Positions 26,148 to 34,083 of a stretch of 64,000 nt of DNA are shown here, in pieces; positions within the stretch are counted from its first letter, which is position 1; every line of letters begins with the position of its first letter. The DNA lies in contig CP075368.1 of assembly GCA_019454185.1 (NCBI GenBank), positions 1,364,001 through 1,428,000 on the forward strand, read 5' to 3'. This stretch comes from Phycisphaeraceae bacterium. Lineage in GTDB: Bacteria; Planctomycetota; Phycisphaerae; Phycisphaerales; UBA1924. The position numbers were made by a program, and so were the translations under genes. Under the pieces are notes generated by a model. That model made no database searches and was not told the DNA's origin. It saw nothing but the letters and a program-made list of their open reading frames with translations.

Positions 26148-27740
26148 TCAGCGGGCGACTTCGATGGCTCGGGTCTCACGGAGGACCGTTACCTTGATCT
26201 CTCCGGGGAAGGTCATCTCGTCGCTGACACGCCGGGCGATCTGGTGGGCGATCAGGAAGGCCTCGTCATCGCCGACCTTCGCGGCGTCGAGCATCACCCG
26301 GACCTCGCGGCCGGCCTGGATCGCGTACGCCTCGGTCACGCCCTTGAAGCCCAGAGCGATGTCCTGCAATTGGGTGAGTCGCTGAACGTACCGCTCCATG
26401 CTCTCGCGGCGTGCGCCCGGGCGTGCGGAGGAGACGGCGTCGGCCGCCATGATGATGGGTGTGTAGAACGTGGTCGAGGGGATGTCGCCGTGGTGGCCTC
26501 CGATGACGTTGAGCACCGGCTCCTTCTCGCCGTACTGCTTGGCGAAGTCCATGCCGATCTTGGGGTGGCCACCCTCCATCTCGTGGTCCATCGCCTTGCC
26601 GATGTCGTGGAGGAAGCCGCAGCGTCGGGCCAGTGCGCCGTCGAGCCCGAGTTGCTCGGCGATGATCTGCGAGAGGAAGGCGACCTCAACGGAGTGACGG
26701 AGGACGTTCTGGCCGTACGAGGTTCGATAGTGGAGCTTGCCCATCGCCTCGATGATCTTGGGGTGAACGCCCCGCAGATTGGTCTCGACGATTGAGTCCT
26801 TGCCGAACTTGACGATGCTCTCGTTGATCTCTTTCTTGACCTTCTCGATGATCTCTTCGATGCGAGCGGGGTGCATGCGCCCGTCTGCGACGAGGCGTTC
26901 AAGGGCCTCTACGGCGATCGCCTGACGCACCTTGTCGAAGCAGGAGACGACGATCACGCCGGGGGTGTCGTCAACGATGATGTTCACGCCTGCGGCCTGT
27001 TCGAAGGCGCGGATGTTGCGGCCCTCGCGCCCGATGATCCGCCCCTTCATGTCATCCGAGGGAATCGCGACCGTCCGCACAGTCGACTCGGAGGTGTGCT
27101 CCGTGGCGTACCGCTGGATCGCCATCAGCGTGATCTCTCTGGCCTGCTTGGCGGCGTCTTCCTCGGCCTGCTCGGTGATCCGGCGTGTGAGCTTCGCGAC
27201 ATCCTGGCGGCAGTCCTGCTCGATGCGGAGCAGAAGCTCTTCCCTCGCTTGGTCTCGGGAGAGGTCGGCGATCTGGTGCAGTTTCTGGGTCTGCTGCTCG
27301 ACCAGTGCTGCAATCTGGGCCTCCTTGGCGCCGAGTTTCTCTTCCCTGGCTCGGAGGGTCTCCGCCTGCTTCGAGTTCGATGAGTCGCGTTGTGCCAGCG
27401 TCTCTTCCTTGCGGTCGAGCAGATCCTCTCGCTTGGCAAGACGTCGCTCGACCTCACGGAGCTCGGCACGGGCGGATTCGGTCTCACGCTCGAACTGCTC
27501 TTTGCGCGCGAGGGTCTGGCGTTCGGCTTCCAGACGGACAGACTCTGCCTGGGTCCGGGCTTCGGCAGCTGCACGCTCGACGATCTGTGCGGCTTCAGCT
27601 TTGGCGCGAGAGAGCGACTTGCCTGCGAGTCTCTGGCACAACAGGAAACCAAGACCAACTCCGGCGATTGCAGCGATCACACCCGCGAGTACTACATGGG
27701 TGACGCCGATTTCGGCGAGAAGCAGCGTTTGAGTCAGCAT
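26148..27740 (-). CDS. rny: Ribonuclease Y
   Basis: A 530-residue membrane-anchored endoribonuclease that starts mRNA decay. It has an N-terminal transmembrane helix (GVTHVVLAGVIAAIAGVGLG), a long charged coiled coil (about residues 35-200), a KH domain with GRIIGREGRNIRAFE, and an HD metal-dependent phosphohydrolase domain with HSVEVA and LHDIGKAMDHEMEGGH. The start at 27740 begins at the membrane helix and has an AAGGG ribosome-binding site seven bases upstream; a stem-loop lies just before that site. Length matches the family (about 520 residues). Confidence 0.95.
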   Translation of the reverse strand: MLTQTLLLAEIGVTHVVLAGVIAAIAGVGLGFLLCQRLAGKSLSRAKAEAAQIVERAAAEARTQAESVRLEAERQTLARKEQFERETESARAELREVERRLAKREDLLDRKEETLAQRDSSNSKQAETLRAREEKLGAKEAQIAALVEQQTQKLHQIADLSRDQAREELLLRIEQDCRQDVAKLTRRITEQAEEDAAKQAREITLMAIQRYATEHTSESTVRTVAIPSDDMKGRIIGREGRNIRAFEQAAGVNIIVDDTPGVIVVSCFDKVRQAIAVEALERLVADGRMHPARIEEIIEKVKKEINESIVKFGKDSIVETNLRGVHPKIIEAMGKLHYRTSYGQNVLRHSVEVAFLSQIIAEQLGLDGALARRCGFLHDIGKAMDHEMEGGHPKIGMDFAKQYGEKEPVLNVIGGHHGDIPSTTFYTPIIMAADAVSSARPGARRESMERYVQRLTQLQDIALGFKGVTEAYAIQAGREVRVMLDAAKVGDDEAFLIAHQIARRVSDEMTFPGEIKVTVLRETRAIEVAR

Positions 27741-27755
27741 GGAACAGCCCTTCCC

Positions 27756-27777
27756 CCCGGTTGCGGCTACAACCGGG
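27756..27777 (-). promoter_or_regulatory. Leader hairpin directly upstream of the rny ribosome-binding site
   Basis: CCCGGTTG (27756-27763) pairs with CAACCGGG (27770-27777) around a six-base loop. On the minus strand the stem ends immediately before the purine-rich ribosome-binding site of rny. It could influence translation or message stability; RNase genes are often autoregulated, but nothing here proves that. Confidence 0.4.
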
Positions 27778-28144
27778 ACGATCAAGGCCGATGTGCGGCA
27801 CCTCAGGTGTGTCTCATGCGCCAAGACTGCGTGCCCAATGGCAACGCATCAGAACGAACGCTCACGAACCTCCCTCACGCTGCGGCTCTTACCGCACGAT
27901 CTCTCCCCGAACCCCATACAGACTTCGTGATCGCACATCCATGTCCTGACACTGTCGCGATTCCTCATCGCGTTCGAATCGCTCGCTTCGCAAGGTACAT
28001 GGCCAAACGCCACACCCCGCTCGGCGAACGGAGACTCAGCCAATAGGCACACGCGGCACAGCGGCCGGAGTGTTTACACCGCCCGGGAACATCCCCGGAC
28101 CTGCCACATGATATGGGAATTACCGAACCCTTTACAAGCGGCAG
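27778..28144. other. Intergenic region with no recognised gene
   Basis: About 370 bases between the rny leader and the 3' end of the PilZ gene. Short open frames exist but have no protein-like composition or ribosome-binding site. One small hairpin is present, CGCGAT (27955-27960) with ATCGCG (27966-27971). The rny promoter should lie here, but no convincing boxes were seen. Confidence 0.4.
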
Positions 28145-29008
28145 TCAGGCCGCTTTCGGGCTCGCCACTCGCCCTTTGGCGGTCACGCCGTTGACGTACC
28201 GGGTCAGTTGCTCCAGCACATACTCACGATGACCCTGACTGAAACCAAACTCAAAGGCGACGCCGACATAGATGCGTCCCGAACTGTCGGCATGGGTATG
28301 GGCCACTTTCGCGACCATACCGATCGGGGCGACGAGTTCCGGCCGGAGGTCGATTCGGAGCCAGAGGTATCGCGACCGATCCAACGGGCCTGAGTCATCG
28401 CGATCGATCAGGAGGCCCGCGCCACCTCCGCCCAGGTTTGCAAGCTGGCCGATGAAACCAGGGCCGACATCCGGAAGGACCGGCGTGAATGTCTCGCTGG
28501 AATCGATCCCGCCGCAACGCTCAATCTCGTGGGCCGACGCCCGGTCCGCGACTTCCGCAGCAACGGCGGATGTGGGATCGAGGATCGGCCAGACCTCGAC
28601 CTTCGGCAGCTCGACGCTTCCCAGCGGCACACGGTAGAAGGACCGGCGCGAGCAACGCTCGACGTGGTCCGGAGCGGTGATCCTGAGCATCGACGGCCCA
28701 CGCCCTGAGACGCCCGACGAGGCAACCGCCTTCGTCTTGAACATCCAACGGTTCTGCCCGATCGTCATGGCACCAATGAGCTGTGTCCCCGGCGGGAGGT
28801 CGATCGGCGCGTGGAGTGATGTCGGATGCTCTGTCACGAGCTCGGTATCTGAAACAGAGACCAGGCGAACGCGCCAGACGATGTCTGGCCTCCGGTCGTC
28901 GGCATCGATCGGCCCGCGATCGACCGAAAGCTCGATACCGCCGCCTCGCTGAGAGATCTCAGCCAGGCACTCTTTCCATCGCTCTGTACGTGATCGATTG
29001 GCGGGCAC
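28145..29008 (-). CDS. PilZ-domain protein, putative c-di-GMP receptor
   Basis: A 287-residue cytoplasmic protein with a GTG start (GAGG seven bases upstream). The N-terminal half resembles YcgR-type flagellar-brake domains (TELVTEHP, PPGTQLIGAM). The PilZ domain has the arginine motif RRSFYR and, about 100 residues later, NLGGGGAGLLI in the position of the D/NxSxxG loop, with glycine replacing the usual serine. The two motifs are separated by a longer insert than normal. C-di-GMP binding is therefore likely but not certain. It follows the transglutaminase operon after 103 bases, so may be the last gene of that transcript; an HD-GYP phosphodiesterase lies 5 kb away. Confidence 0.75.
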   Translation of the reverse strand: MPANRSRTERWKECLAEISQRGGGIELSVDRGPIDADDRRPDIVWRVRLVSVSDTELVTEHPTSLHAPIDLPPGTQLIGAMTIGQNRWMFKTKAVASSGVSGRGPSMLRITAPDHVERCSRRSFYRVPLGSVELPKVEVWPILDPTSAVAAEVADRASAHEIERCGGIDSSETFTPVLPDVGPGFIGQLANLGGGGAGLLIDRDDSGPLDRSRYLWLRIDLRPELVAPIGMVAKVAHTHADSSGRIYVGVAFEFGFSQGHREYVLEQLTRYVNGVTAKGRVASPKAA

Positions 29009-29111
29009 GGCGGATCCTCGGTAGACGCAGCAGGAGCGGATCGACCTCCGAGCCGGAGATCGACCCGATCGAACCTCGCCTTGAGCCGACCCCGCGGAAT
29101 CACCGGCGACA

Positions 29112-31298
29112 TCAGGTCCGTCGGGATTTCTTTCGGCGAGGGGGCCGCTTCAACAGCCGCGAGATCTCATCGACGGTGGCGTTCGCCTGCCCGAGTTCTT
29201 CGCGGGTGATTGCGTGTCTGCCGAAGCGAGCCCGGTAGTAGAGCCGAACAAGCCCCTGAAGCGGGACTGGCTCGGGGTTGCGGCTCTCAACGTCGGCGGC
29301 GTGCTCCAACGCACCGGCCCAGACCGGGCGTCCGTGGCCTCGCCGTGCGAGCAGCGATTGCAGATCCGCAAAGAACTCTGCCCCTTGGAGCGAACTGACG
29401 AGTTCCGGCTCGGCCAGAGCCGCGGCCCTGAGCATCCGGCGCAGCGCCCGCCTTGCCTGCATCGTTCGGATGATGATGAGCAGTCCGGACCCGAGGAGCG
29501 CGAGTCCGACACTTACGACAAGCCCGTTTCTGATTGCTCGCAGAACGAGCGAGACGCCTCCGGCGCTCACTCGCATGTTGAGATCGGCCATGCGATCTTC
29601 CACCCGTCCCGGATTGATCGGTTGCGCACCGACCATGTCGGCACGCCGCTTCTCGTCGAAGCCGACGATGCCGTCGATCCAAGCCAGTTCGATGGCGTCG
29701 ATGAACCTGCGGAACTTCGCGAGCGTTCCGAGCGTGGGTGAGTGGATGCGCGTCAGGTCGGCGGGAGGCGTCGCGTCGAGCGTCACCCATCGACCGCCCG
29801 CTGTCTGCGCTTCGACCCATGCGTGCGCGTTGCTCTCGCGGACGATGTAACGACCGACACCCTCGTTGAACTCTGCGGCGACGTAGCCGGTGACCACTCG
29901 GGCACGGATGCCGACCGAGCGGCACATCGCGGCGAGGGCGGAAGCGAAGTACTCGCAATGTCCCTGCTGGGAATCGAACAGGAAGAACTCGATCGGATCG
30001 CGTCCGGGCCGGGGCGCGAGAATGTCGAGCGTGTACCCGTATGTGATCCTCAGATAGCTCTCGATGGCTTGGGCCGCCAGCAGATCCAGTTCGATCGGAC
30101 GCAGGCCGGGATCGGACTCGATACCTGCATCCCGCAGGATCTCTTCCGCGAGATCCGAGGCACGCTCCGAGATGATCTCTCTGGACCGATCCTGCTGCTG
30201 CTCGCGTGCGCGAAAGCCCGCGTCGACGATCGAGTGTGCGATGTAATCGAACCTGCCGGGCGGGGTCTCACGACGCAGCACTCCGGACGCGCCGATCTCG
30301 AGCACGCCTCGGGTGCCGACATATGTGATCCGCGAGGGTTGCCAGAGCGTGAAGAGGTAGCCGCTCCGATCGGAGGCGTTCCGCAGCGTGACCCGGGCGA
30401 TGTGCGTCACGTCGCTGGGATTGCCGCCGACGGGATAGGCACGGTCGGGATCGATCGGATGGCGCGTCGCCCGATCATCGGGCGAAGTCGTCCAGCGGCC
30501 TCGGTCGTAGCGTTCGAGCGCGGCGCCTCTGAGATAGAAGATCCGTTCGACACCTCCGAGGTTCCGCCCGAATCGATCGGTGATCTCGACGTCCAGCACT
30601 TCCGCCTGCGACTCGGTGATGAGCCCGCCGACCCCGAGCGTGACCGAGTCTGTGAACGACGTGGTCTGTCCGAGATTGGCATTGCCCCACTCACCGAGGC
30701 GCTGGGTGCCGAGGCCGCGCGGGATGAAGAGGAACGCGGCGGCTCCGCCCACGTATGCGCCGACGGCACAGATGACGGACACGGCGAGAATGTCTCTGGT
30801 TGCTCGTCGCCCTCTGGCGACTCCCCCACGCTCCGGGCTCGATGCCTCTCGCGCCGAGACAACCTGGAGCAGGCCGGCGCACAACGCTGCCAACGGAATG
30901 AACGCGAGCATGATCACGCCGACGAAGAGCGCGTTGCTCGTCAGCACCGAGCCGATCAGCTGGAAGATCGCGAGCGAGAGCAGCTGCGCAAAGTCTCGGG
31001 CGCGGCGACGATCGAAGAGCTTGATGACCTGCAGATAGGTCACGAACTCAGAGAACGCCGAGACCGAGAGTCGGCCCGACACGGTGGCCCACGCGGCGTT
31101 CGCCAGCGCGATCGCGACCAGAGCAAGAACCACCGCACGGGGCAGTGGACGGCCGTTCCGAGACTCTGTCAGCCAGATCCCGATAAGACCGAGCCCGACC
31201 ATGATCAGCCCGAAGAATGGGCGGCCATCAGCGAGCGCGTAGCAGAGGATCGCCAGCAGCGCGAGACCGAACGAAAGGGGCTTGAAGGCACGCGTCAT
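29112..31298 (-). CDS. TgpA-type membrane transglutaminase-like protein (DUF3488 plus transglutaminase core)
   Basis: A 728-residue inner-membrane protein. The first 210 residues hold about six transmembrane helices, a large periplasmic region contains the transglutaminase-like fold, and a final helix near residue 610 precedes a cytoplasmic tail (about 100 residues). The catalytic triad is visible as GHCEYFASAL (Cys), NAHAWVE (His) and LDATPP (Asp). The gene overlaps the DUF58 gene by four bases, the arrangement typical of planctomycete and proteobacterial DUF58-TgpA pairs. The biochemical role of this family is poorly known; it may crosslink or cleave peptides at the envelope. No MoxR ATPase gene lies in the operon. 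Confidence 0.9.
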   Translation of the reverse strand: MTRAFKPLSFGLALLAILCYALADGRPFFGLIMVGLGLIGIWLTESRNGRPLPRAVVLALVAIALANAAWATVSGRLSVSAFSEFVTYLQVIKLFDRRRARDFAQLLSLAIFQLIGSVLTSNALFVGVIMLAFIPLAALCAGLLQVVSAREASSPERGGVARGRRATRDILAVSVICAVGAYVGGAAAFLFIPRGLGTQRLGEWGNANLGQTTSFTDSVTLGVGGLITESQAEVLDVEITDRFGRNLGGVERIFYLRGAALERYDRGRWTTSPDDRATRHPIDPDRAYPVGGNPSDVTHIARVTLRNASDRSGYLFTLWQPSRITYVGTRGVLEIGASGVLRRETPPGRFDYIAHSIVDAGFRAREQQQDRSREIISERASDLAEEILRDAGIESDPGLRPIELDLLAAQAIESYLRITYGYTLDILAPRPGRDPIEFFLFDSQQGHCEYFASALAAMCRSVGIRARVVTGYVAAEFNEGVGRYIVRESNAHAWVEAQTAGGRWVTLDATPPADLTRIHSPTLGTLAKFRRFIDAIELAWIDGIVGFDEKRRADMVGAQPINPGRVEDRMADLNMRVSAGGVSLVLRAIRNGLVVSVGLALLGSGLLIIIRTMQARRALRRMLRAAALAEPELVSSLQGAEFFADLQSLLARRGHGRPVWAGALEHAADVESRNPEPVPLQGLVRLYYRARFGRHAITREELGQANATVDEISRLLKRPPRRKKSRRT

Positions 31299-32494
31299 GT
31301 GGCGGCCCTTCCACCAGAGTCGGAGAGCCCCAGGAACCCGGCCAACGCGCGGCGCAGGCGGCTCGGGGGAATGGGAGGGGGCTCGGGCAGCGACTCTTCC
31401 GGAGCAAGAATCGAACTCGCCTCGCTCACGGAGAGAAGCAGCGAGCCCGAGGGAACCGGCTCGCGATCGGCCGCGATGACGACGACGGCGTCACGCGGGC
31501 GTATCGACGGCGCGACGGCGTGCGAGTCTGCGGAGATGCGGAGTCTGGCGAGGAGATCGAGCACCGTCTCGATGTGCCTTTTGCCGGGCTTGGGCAGCAC
31601 GAGCGACCCGAATCCGACGACGCCGACAGCGTACCCCTTCGAGTCGGCGAGCTTCGAGATAGATGCAGCGATAGAGACTGCGATCTCCTGCTCGTGGGGC
31701 GAGAGCCCGGAGAGCGAGGGGCGAAGATCGATCCAGATTCGCGCGGGTGCGGGCAGGGCGTTCTGGCGGACCACGAGCGATCCGGCGCGTGCGGAGGCAC
31801 GCCACGCGATCGATCGCATCGAGTCTCCGGGGGCATATGCCCTGATCCCGAAGATCTCTTCTCCATGGCCCGCGATGTTCCTCGCGCTGCTCAGGCGTGC
31901 TTGCCCGCCATCCAGACGATCGAGGATGCCCGAGCGAAGCCGGAGGGTGCGGGGCCTGATGATGAGCGTCGCACGCTGCGAGAGTTCGACGGATTTGCGA
32001 GTCAGACCGAGCGGAAACGTCGTCGAGATCGAGAAACGCTCCAGCGTGACAAGCCCCCGATGGCGGGGCACGACCGCGATGGTTGCGCGGACCTCTTCAC
32101 GCGCGCCGACATGTTGCACGCAGGATGCCACGGTGCCGAGAGAGCGATCCGGCGATGCGCCGTCCGAACGCTCCGCGATGCTCAGCCCGAACGCCGGCCA
32201 GAAGCGGCTGCGGTTCCTGACTGTGTAGCGGATACGGATCTCTCGTCCGACCTCGCCGTGCGCGGGGATGTCGCGCCGTGCCCTCACGCCCATCAGTGCC
32301 GGGCCGCTCACGAAGCCGGAGACGACCATCGCCCCCGCAGCGATGCCGAACGCAAAGAAGAGCAGGTTGTTCTGGCTGTTGATCGCGCCGATCGCGAGAA
32401 AGACCGTGGTGAGAACGTAGAGCAGACTGCCTGCGCTGGCGTGGTACCGGCGGCGGACGATCGCTGCCGCGTCATCGTTCGATGCGAGTCTCAC
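31295..32494 (-). CDS. DUF58 domain membrane protein
   Basis: A 399-residue protein with two N-terminal transmembrane helices (GSLLYVLTTVFLAIGAI and LLFFAFGIAAGAMVVSGFV) and a DUF58 domain. The family signature is visible around GIRAYAPGDSMRSIAWRASAR, followed by a von Willebrand A-like segment (WIDLRPSLSGL). It overlaps both neighbours by four bases, downstream of a small lipoprotein and upstream of the transglutaminase gene. DUF58 proteins normally work with MoxR AAA+ ATPases; none is adjacent here. Confidence 0.88.
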   Translation of the reverse strand: MRLASNDDAAAIVRRRYHASAGSLLYVLTTVFLAIGAINSQNNLLFFAFGIAAGAMVVSGFVSGPALMGVRARRDIPAHGEVGREIRIRYTVRNRSRFWPAFGLSIAERSDGASPDRSLGTVASCVQHVGAREEVRATIAVVPRHRGLVTLERFSISTTFPLGLTRKSVELSQRATLIIRPRTLRLRSGILDRLDGGQARLSSARNIAGHGEEIFGIRAYAPGDSMRSIAWRASARAGSLVVRQNALPAPARIWIDLRPSLSGLSPHEQEIAVSIAASISKLADSKGYAVGVVGFGSLVLPKPGKRHIETVLDLLARLRISADSHAVAPSIRPRDAVVVIAADREPVPSGSLLLSVSEASSILAPEESLPEPPPIPPSRLRRALAGFLGLSDSGGRAAT

Positions 32495-32910
32495 CTTGCG
32501 TTGCTCGGGTTCTTGGTGACATTGACCAGCACCCGACCTCCGTCCCTTGGGAGATAGAGCGAAGTCTCAGAAGCCCGAACAGCGGCACCGGACGCTCGCA
32601 CGGTCACGGCTCGAGTCGGCGCGTTCGTGACGGGCACCGAGATGCCGAACTCGCCCTTGCTGCCCGATGTGGCCGAGCCGATTCGATTGCCCTTGTCGTC
32701 GAGGAACTCGACGAGCGTCCCAGGGACACCCTCGCTCGTCGTCAGACGCGGATCTTCGGCGGGCACGACAACCGCGATGTCGGCCGGACCCACGACGACG
32801 CGCCCGGAGTAACCCACGCTGCCACACCCGGTGAGGCAAACTGCCCCGACAAGGCCCAAGAGCATGATCGCGATACGACCGAGTGATCCGGCGTTGAAGC
32901 TTTGATTCAT
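32491..32910 (-). CDS. Small lipoprotein with carboxypeptidase-regulatory-like domain
   Basis: A 139-residue lipoprotein; signal sequence with lipobox LTGC (Cys29). The remaining chain of about 110 residues has the beta-rich pattern of a transthyretin/carboxypeptidase-regulatory-like domain (GVPGTLVEFLDDKGNRIGSATSGSKGEF is split by turns at the expected places). No specific function can be given. It overlaps scpB and the DUF58 gene by four bases each, so translation is coupled within the operon. Confidence 0.75.
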   Translation of the reverse strand: MNQSFNAGSLGRIAIMLLGLVGAVCLTGCGSVGYSGRVVVGPADIAVVVPAEDPRLTTSEGVPGTLVEFLDDKGNRIGSATSGSKGEFGISVPVTNAPTRAVTVRASGAAVRASETSLYLPRDGGRVLVNVTKNPSNAR

Positions 32911-33485
32911 GGGTTGGCTCCAGCATCGACGGCCGGAAGATCCTTCAACGATCCGAGGCCGAACTGGTCAAGAAACTCACGCGTGGTGCCGTACAGCATC
33001 GGGCGCCCGGGCTCTTCGGCGCGTCCGACGATGGCGACCATGCGGCGATCCATCAGCGACCGCAGAACCTCGCCGCACGCCACACCACGGATCGATTCGA
33101 GATCCGCACGTGCGATCGGCTGCTTGTAGGCGATGATGGCGAGCGTTTCGATCGCCGCGCGGCTGAGCTTTGCCTGGACCTGTTGGAGTCGAATCGAGGC
33201 GAGAACCGGCGCGAACTCCGAGCGTGTCATGAGGCGATAGCCGCCCGCGACGCGCTCGATGCGTGCCGCACGGCCGGTCGAGTCGAGCGATTCGTTGATG
33301 CGAGCGATGGCGGCTTCCACCTGTCCTGCTTCGGTCACTTTGCCGGTTCCTGCGATCGCAGCGGAAATCGCGGATGCAGAGATCGGGCGGGGCGAGGCGA
33401 GGAGCACCGCCTCGACCTGGGCATCCAGTTCTGAAACCCCTGTGGACAGCGGCTCCGCCGACATCTGATCGTGTGTTTCCTGCAT
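32907..33485 (-). CDS. scpB: Segregation and condensation protein B
   Basis: A 192-residue protein of the ScpB family, a winged-helix partner of SMC-ScpA in chromosome condensation. Matching segments are VEAVLLASPRPIS, ERVAGGYRLMTRSEF, LSRAAIETLAIIAYKQPIARADLE and IRGVACGEVLRSLMDRRMV. Length is normal. It is the first gene of a four-gene overlapping operon (scpB, lipoprotein, DUF58, transglutaminase). scpA is not in this window. It is divergent from the response regulator gene across about 200 bases. Confidence 0.93.
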   Translation of the reverse strand: MQETHDQMSAEPLSTGVSELDAQVEAVLLASPRPISASAISAAIAGTGKVTEAGQVEAAIARINESLDSTGRAARIERVAGGYRLMTRSEFAPVLASIRLQQVQAKLSRAAIETLAIIAYKQPIARADLESIRGVACGEVLRSLMDRRMVAIVGRAEEPGRPMLYGTTREFLDQFGLGSLKDLPAVDAGANP

Positions 33486-33684
33486 GGGACCATGCTACCC
33501 GAGCCGGGCCGAGGAGGCGATCTGGGGGTTGCCGAGACGGTCCAGATAATCGCGTCCCCTCCCAGACCGCACAGTCTGAACGGGGGTGGCACCGCCAGTG
33601 CCTGTCCGGAGTGAAGAGACTCGCACCGAGACCCGATGATCGGACACGCGCCCCTCCGATCCCCTTCCGAACAAGAGAGTGACC

Positions 33685-34083
33685 GTGAGCACCACGAAAC
33701 GCATCCTGATCGCAGATGACGAGATGCACGTGACCCATGTGGTCGGTTCCAAACTTCGGAAGGCCGGTTTCGATGTCGTGGTCGCGAACGATGGCGAAGA
33801 GGCCCTGCGGGCTGCGCTCGACTGCAAGCCCGACATGCTCATCACCGATCTGCAGATGCCCTACCTGAGCGGGTTCGAGCTCGCGATGCGGCTGAAGTCT
33901 GAGCCGCCGACCTCGCAGACACCGGTTCTGCTTCTGACCGCTCGGGGATATGTTGTCGATTCCTCCGAGCTTGCGCTCACAAACATCCGCCAGATCATGG
34001 CCAAGCCGTTCAGCGCGCTCGCGTTGCTCGAGGTTGTCCACGGCATGATCGGGGGCTCAGCGGAGGAGCGGAAGGCCGCATGA
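33685..34083 (+). CDS. Response regulator receiver-domain protein
   Basis: A stand-alone receiver domain of about 132 residues. The acidic pocket is IADDE, the phosphoacceptor aspartate is in DMLITDLQMPY, and the conserved lysine is in IMAKPF. No output domain follows. Two GTG starts are possible, 33679 and 33685; the second is chosen because an AGAGAG sequence lies five bases upstream. The HD-GYP gene overlaps its stop codon by four bases, so the two are made together and the receiver probably signals to that enzyme. Confidence 0.88.
   Translation: MSTTKRILIADDEMHVTHVVGSKLRKAGFDVVVANDGEEALRAALDCKPDMLITDLQMPYLSGFELAMRLKSEPPTSQTPVLLLTARGYVVDSSELALTNIRQIMAKPFSALALLEVVHGMIGGSAEERKAA

Noticed and set aside
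27955..27971. Small hairpin in the gap upstream of rny as a possible RNA gene or tRNA piece
   Set aside because: Only six base pairs, with no cloverleaf or conserved TpsiC arm around it. No tRNA was found anywhere in the window.
29742..32228. An 828-codon plus-strand open frame opposite the transglutaminase and DUF58 genes
   Set aside because: The opposite strand has the conserved genes; this frame shows no motif and has shadow-type composition.
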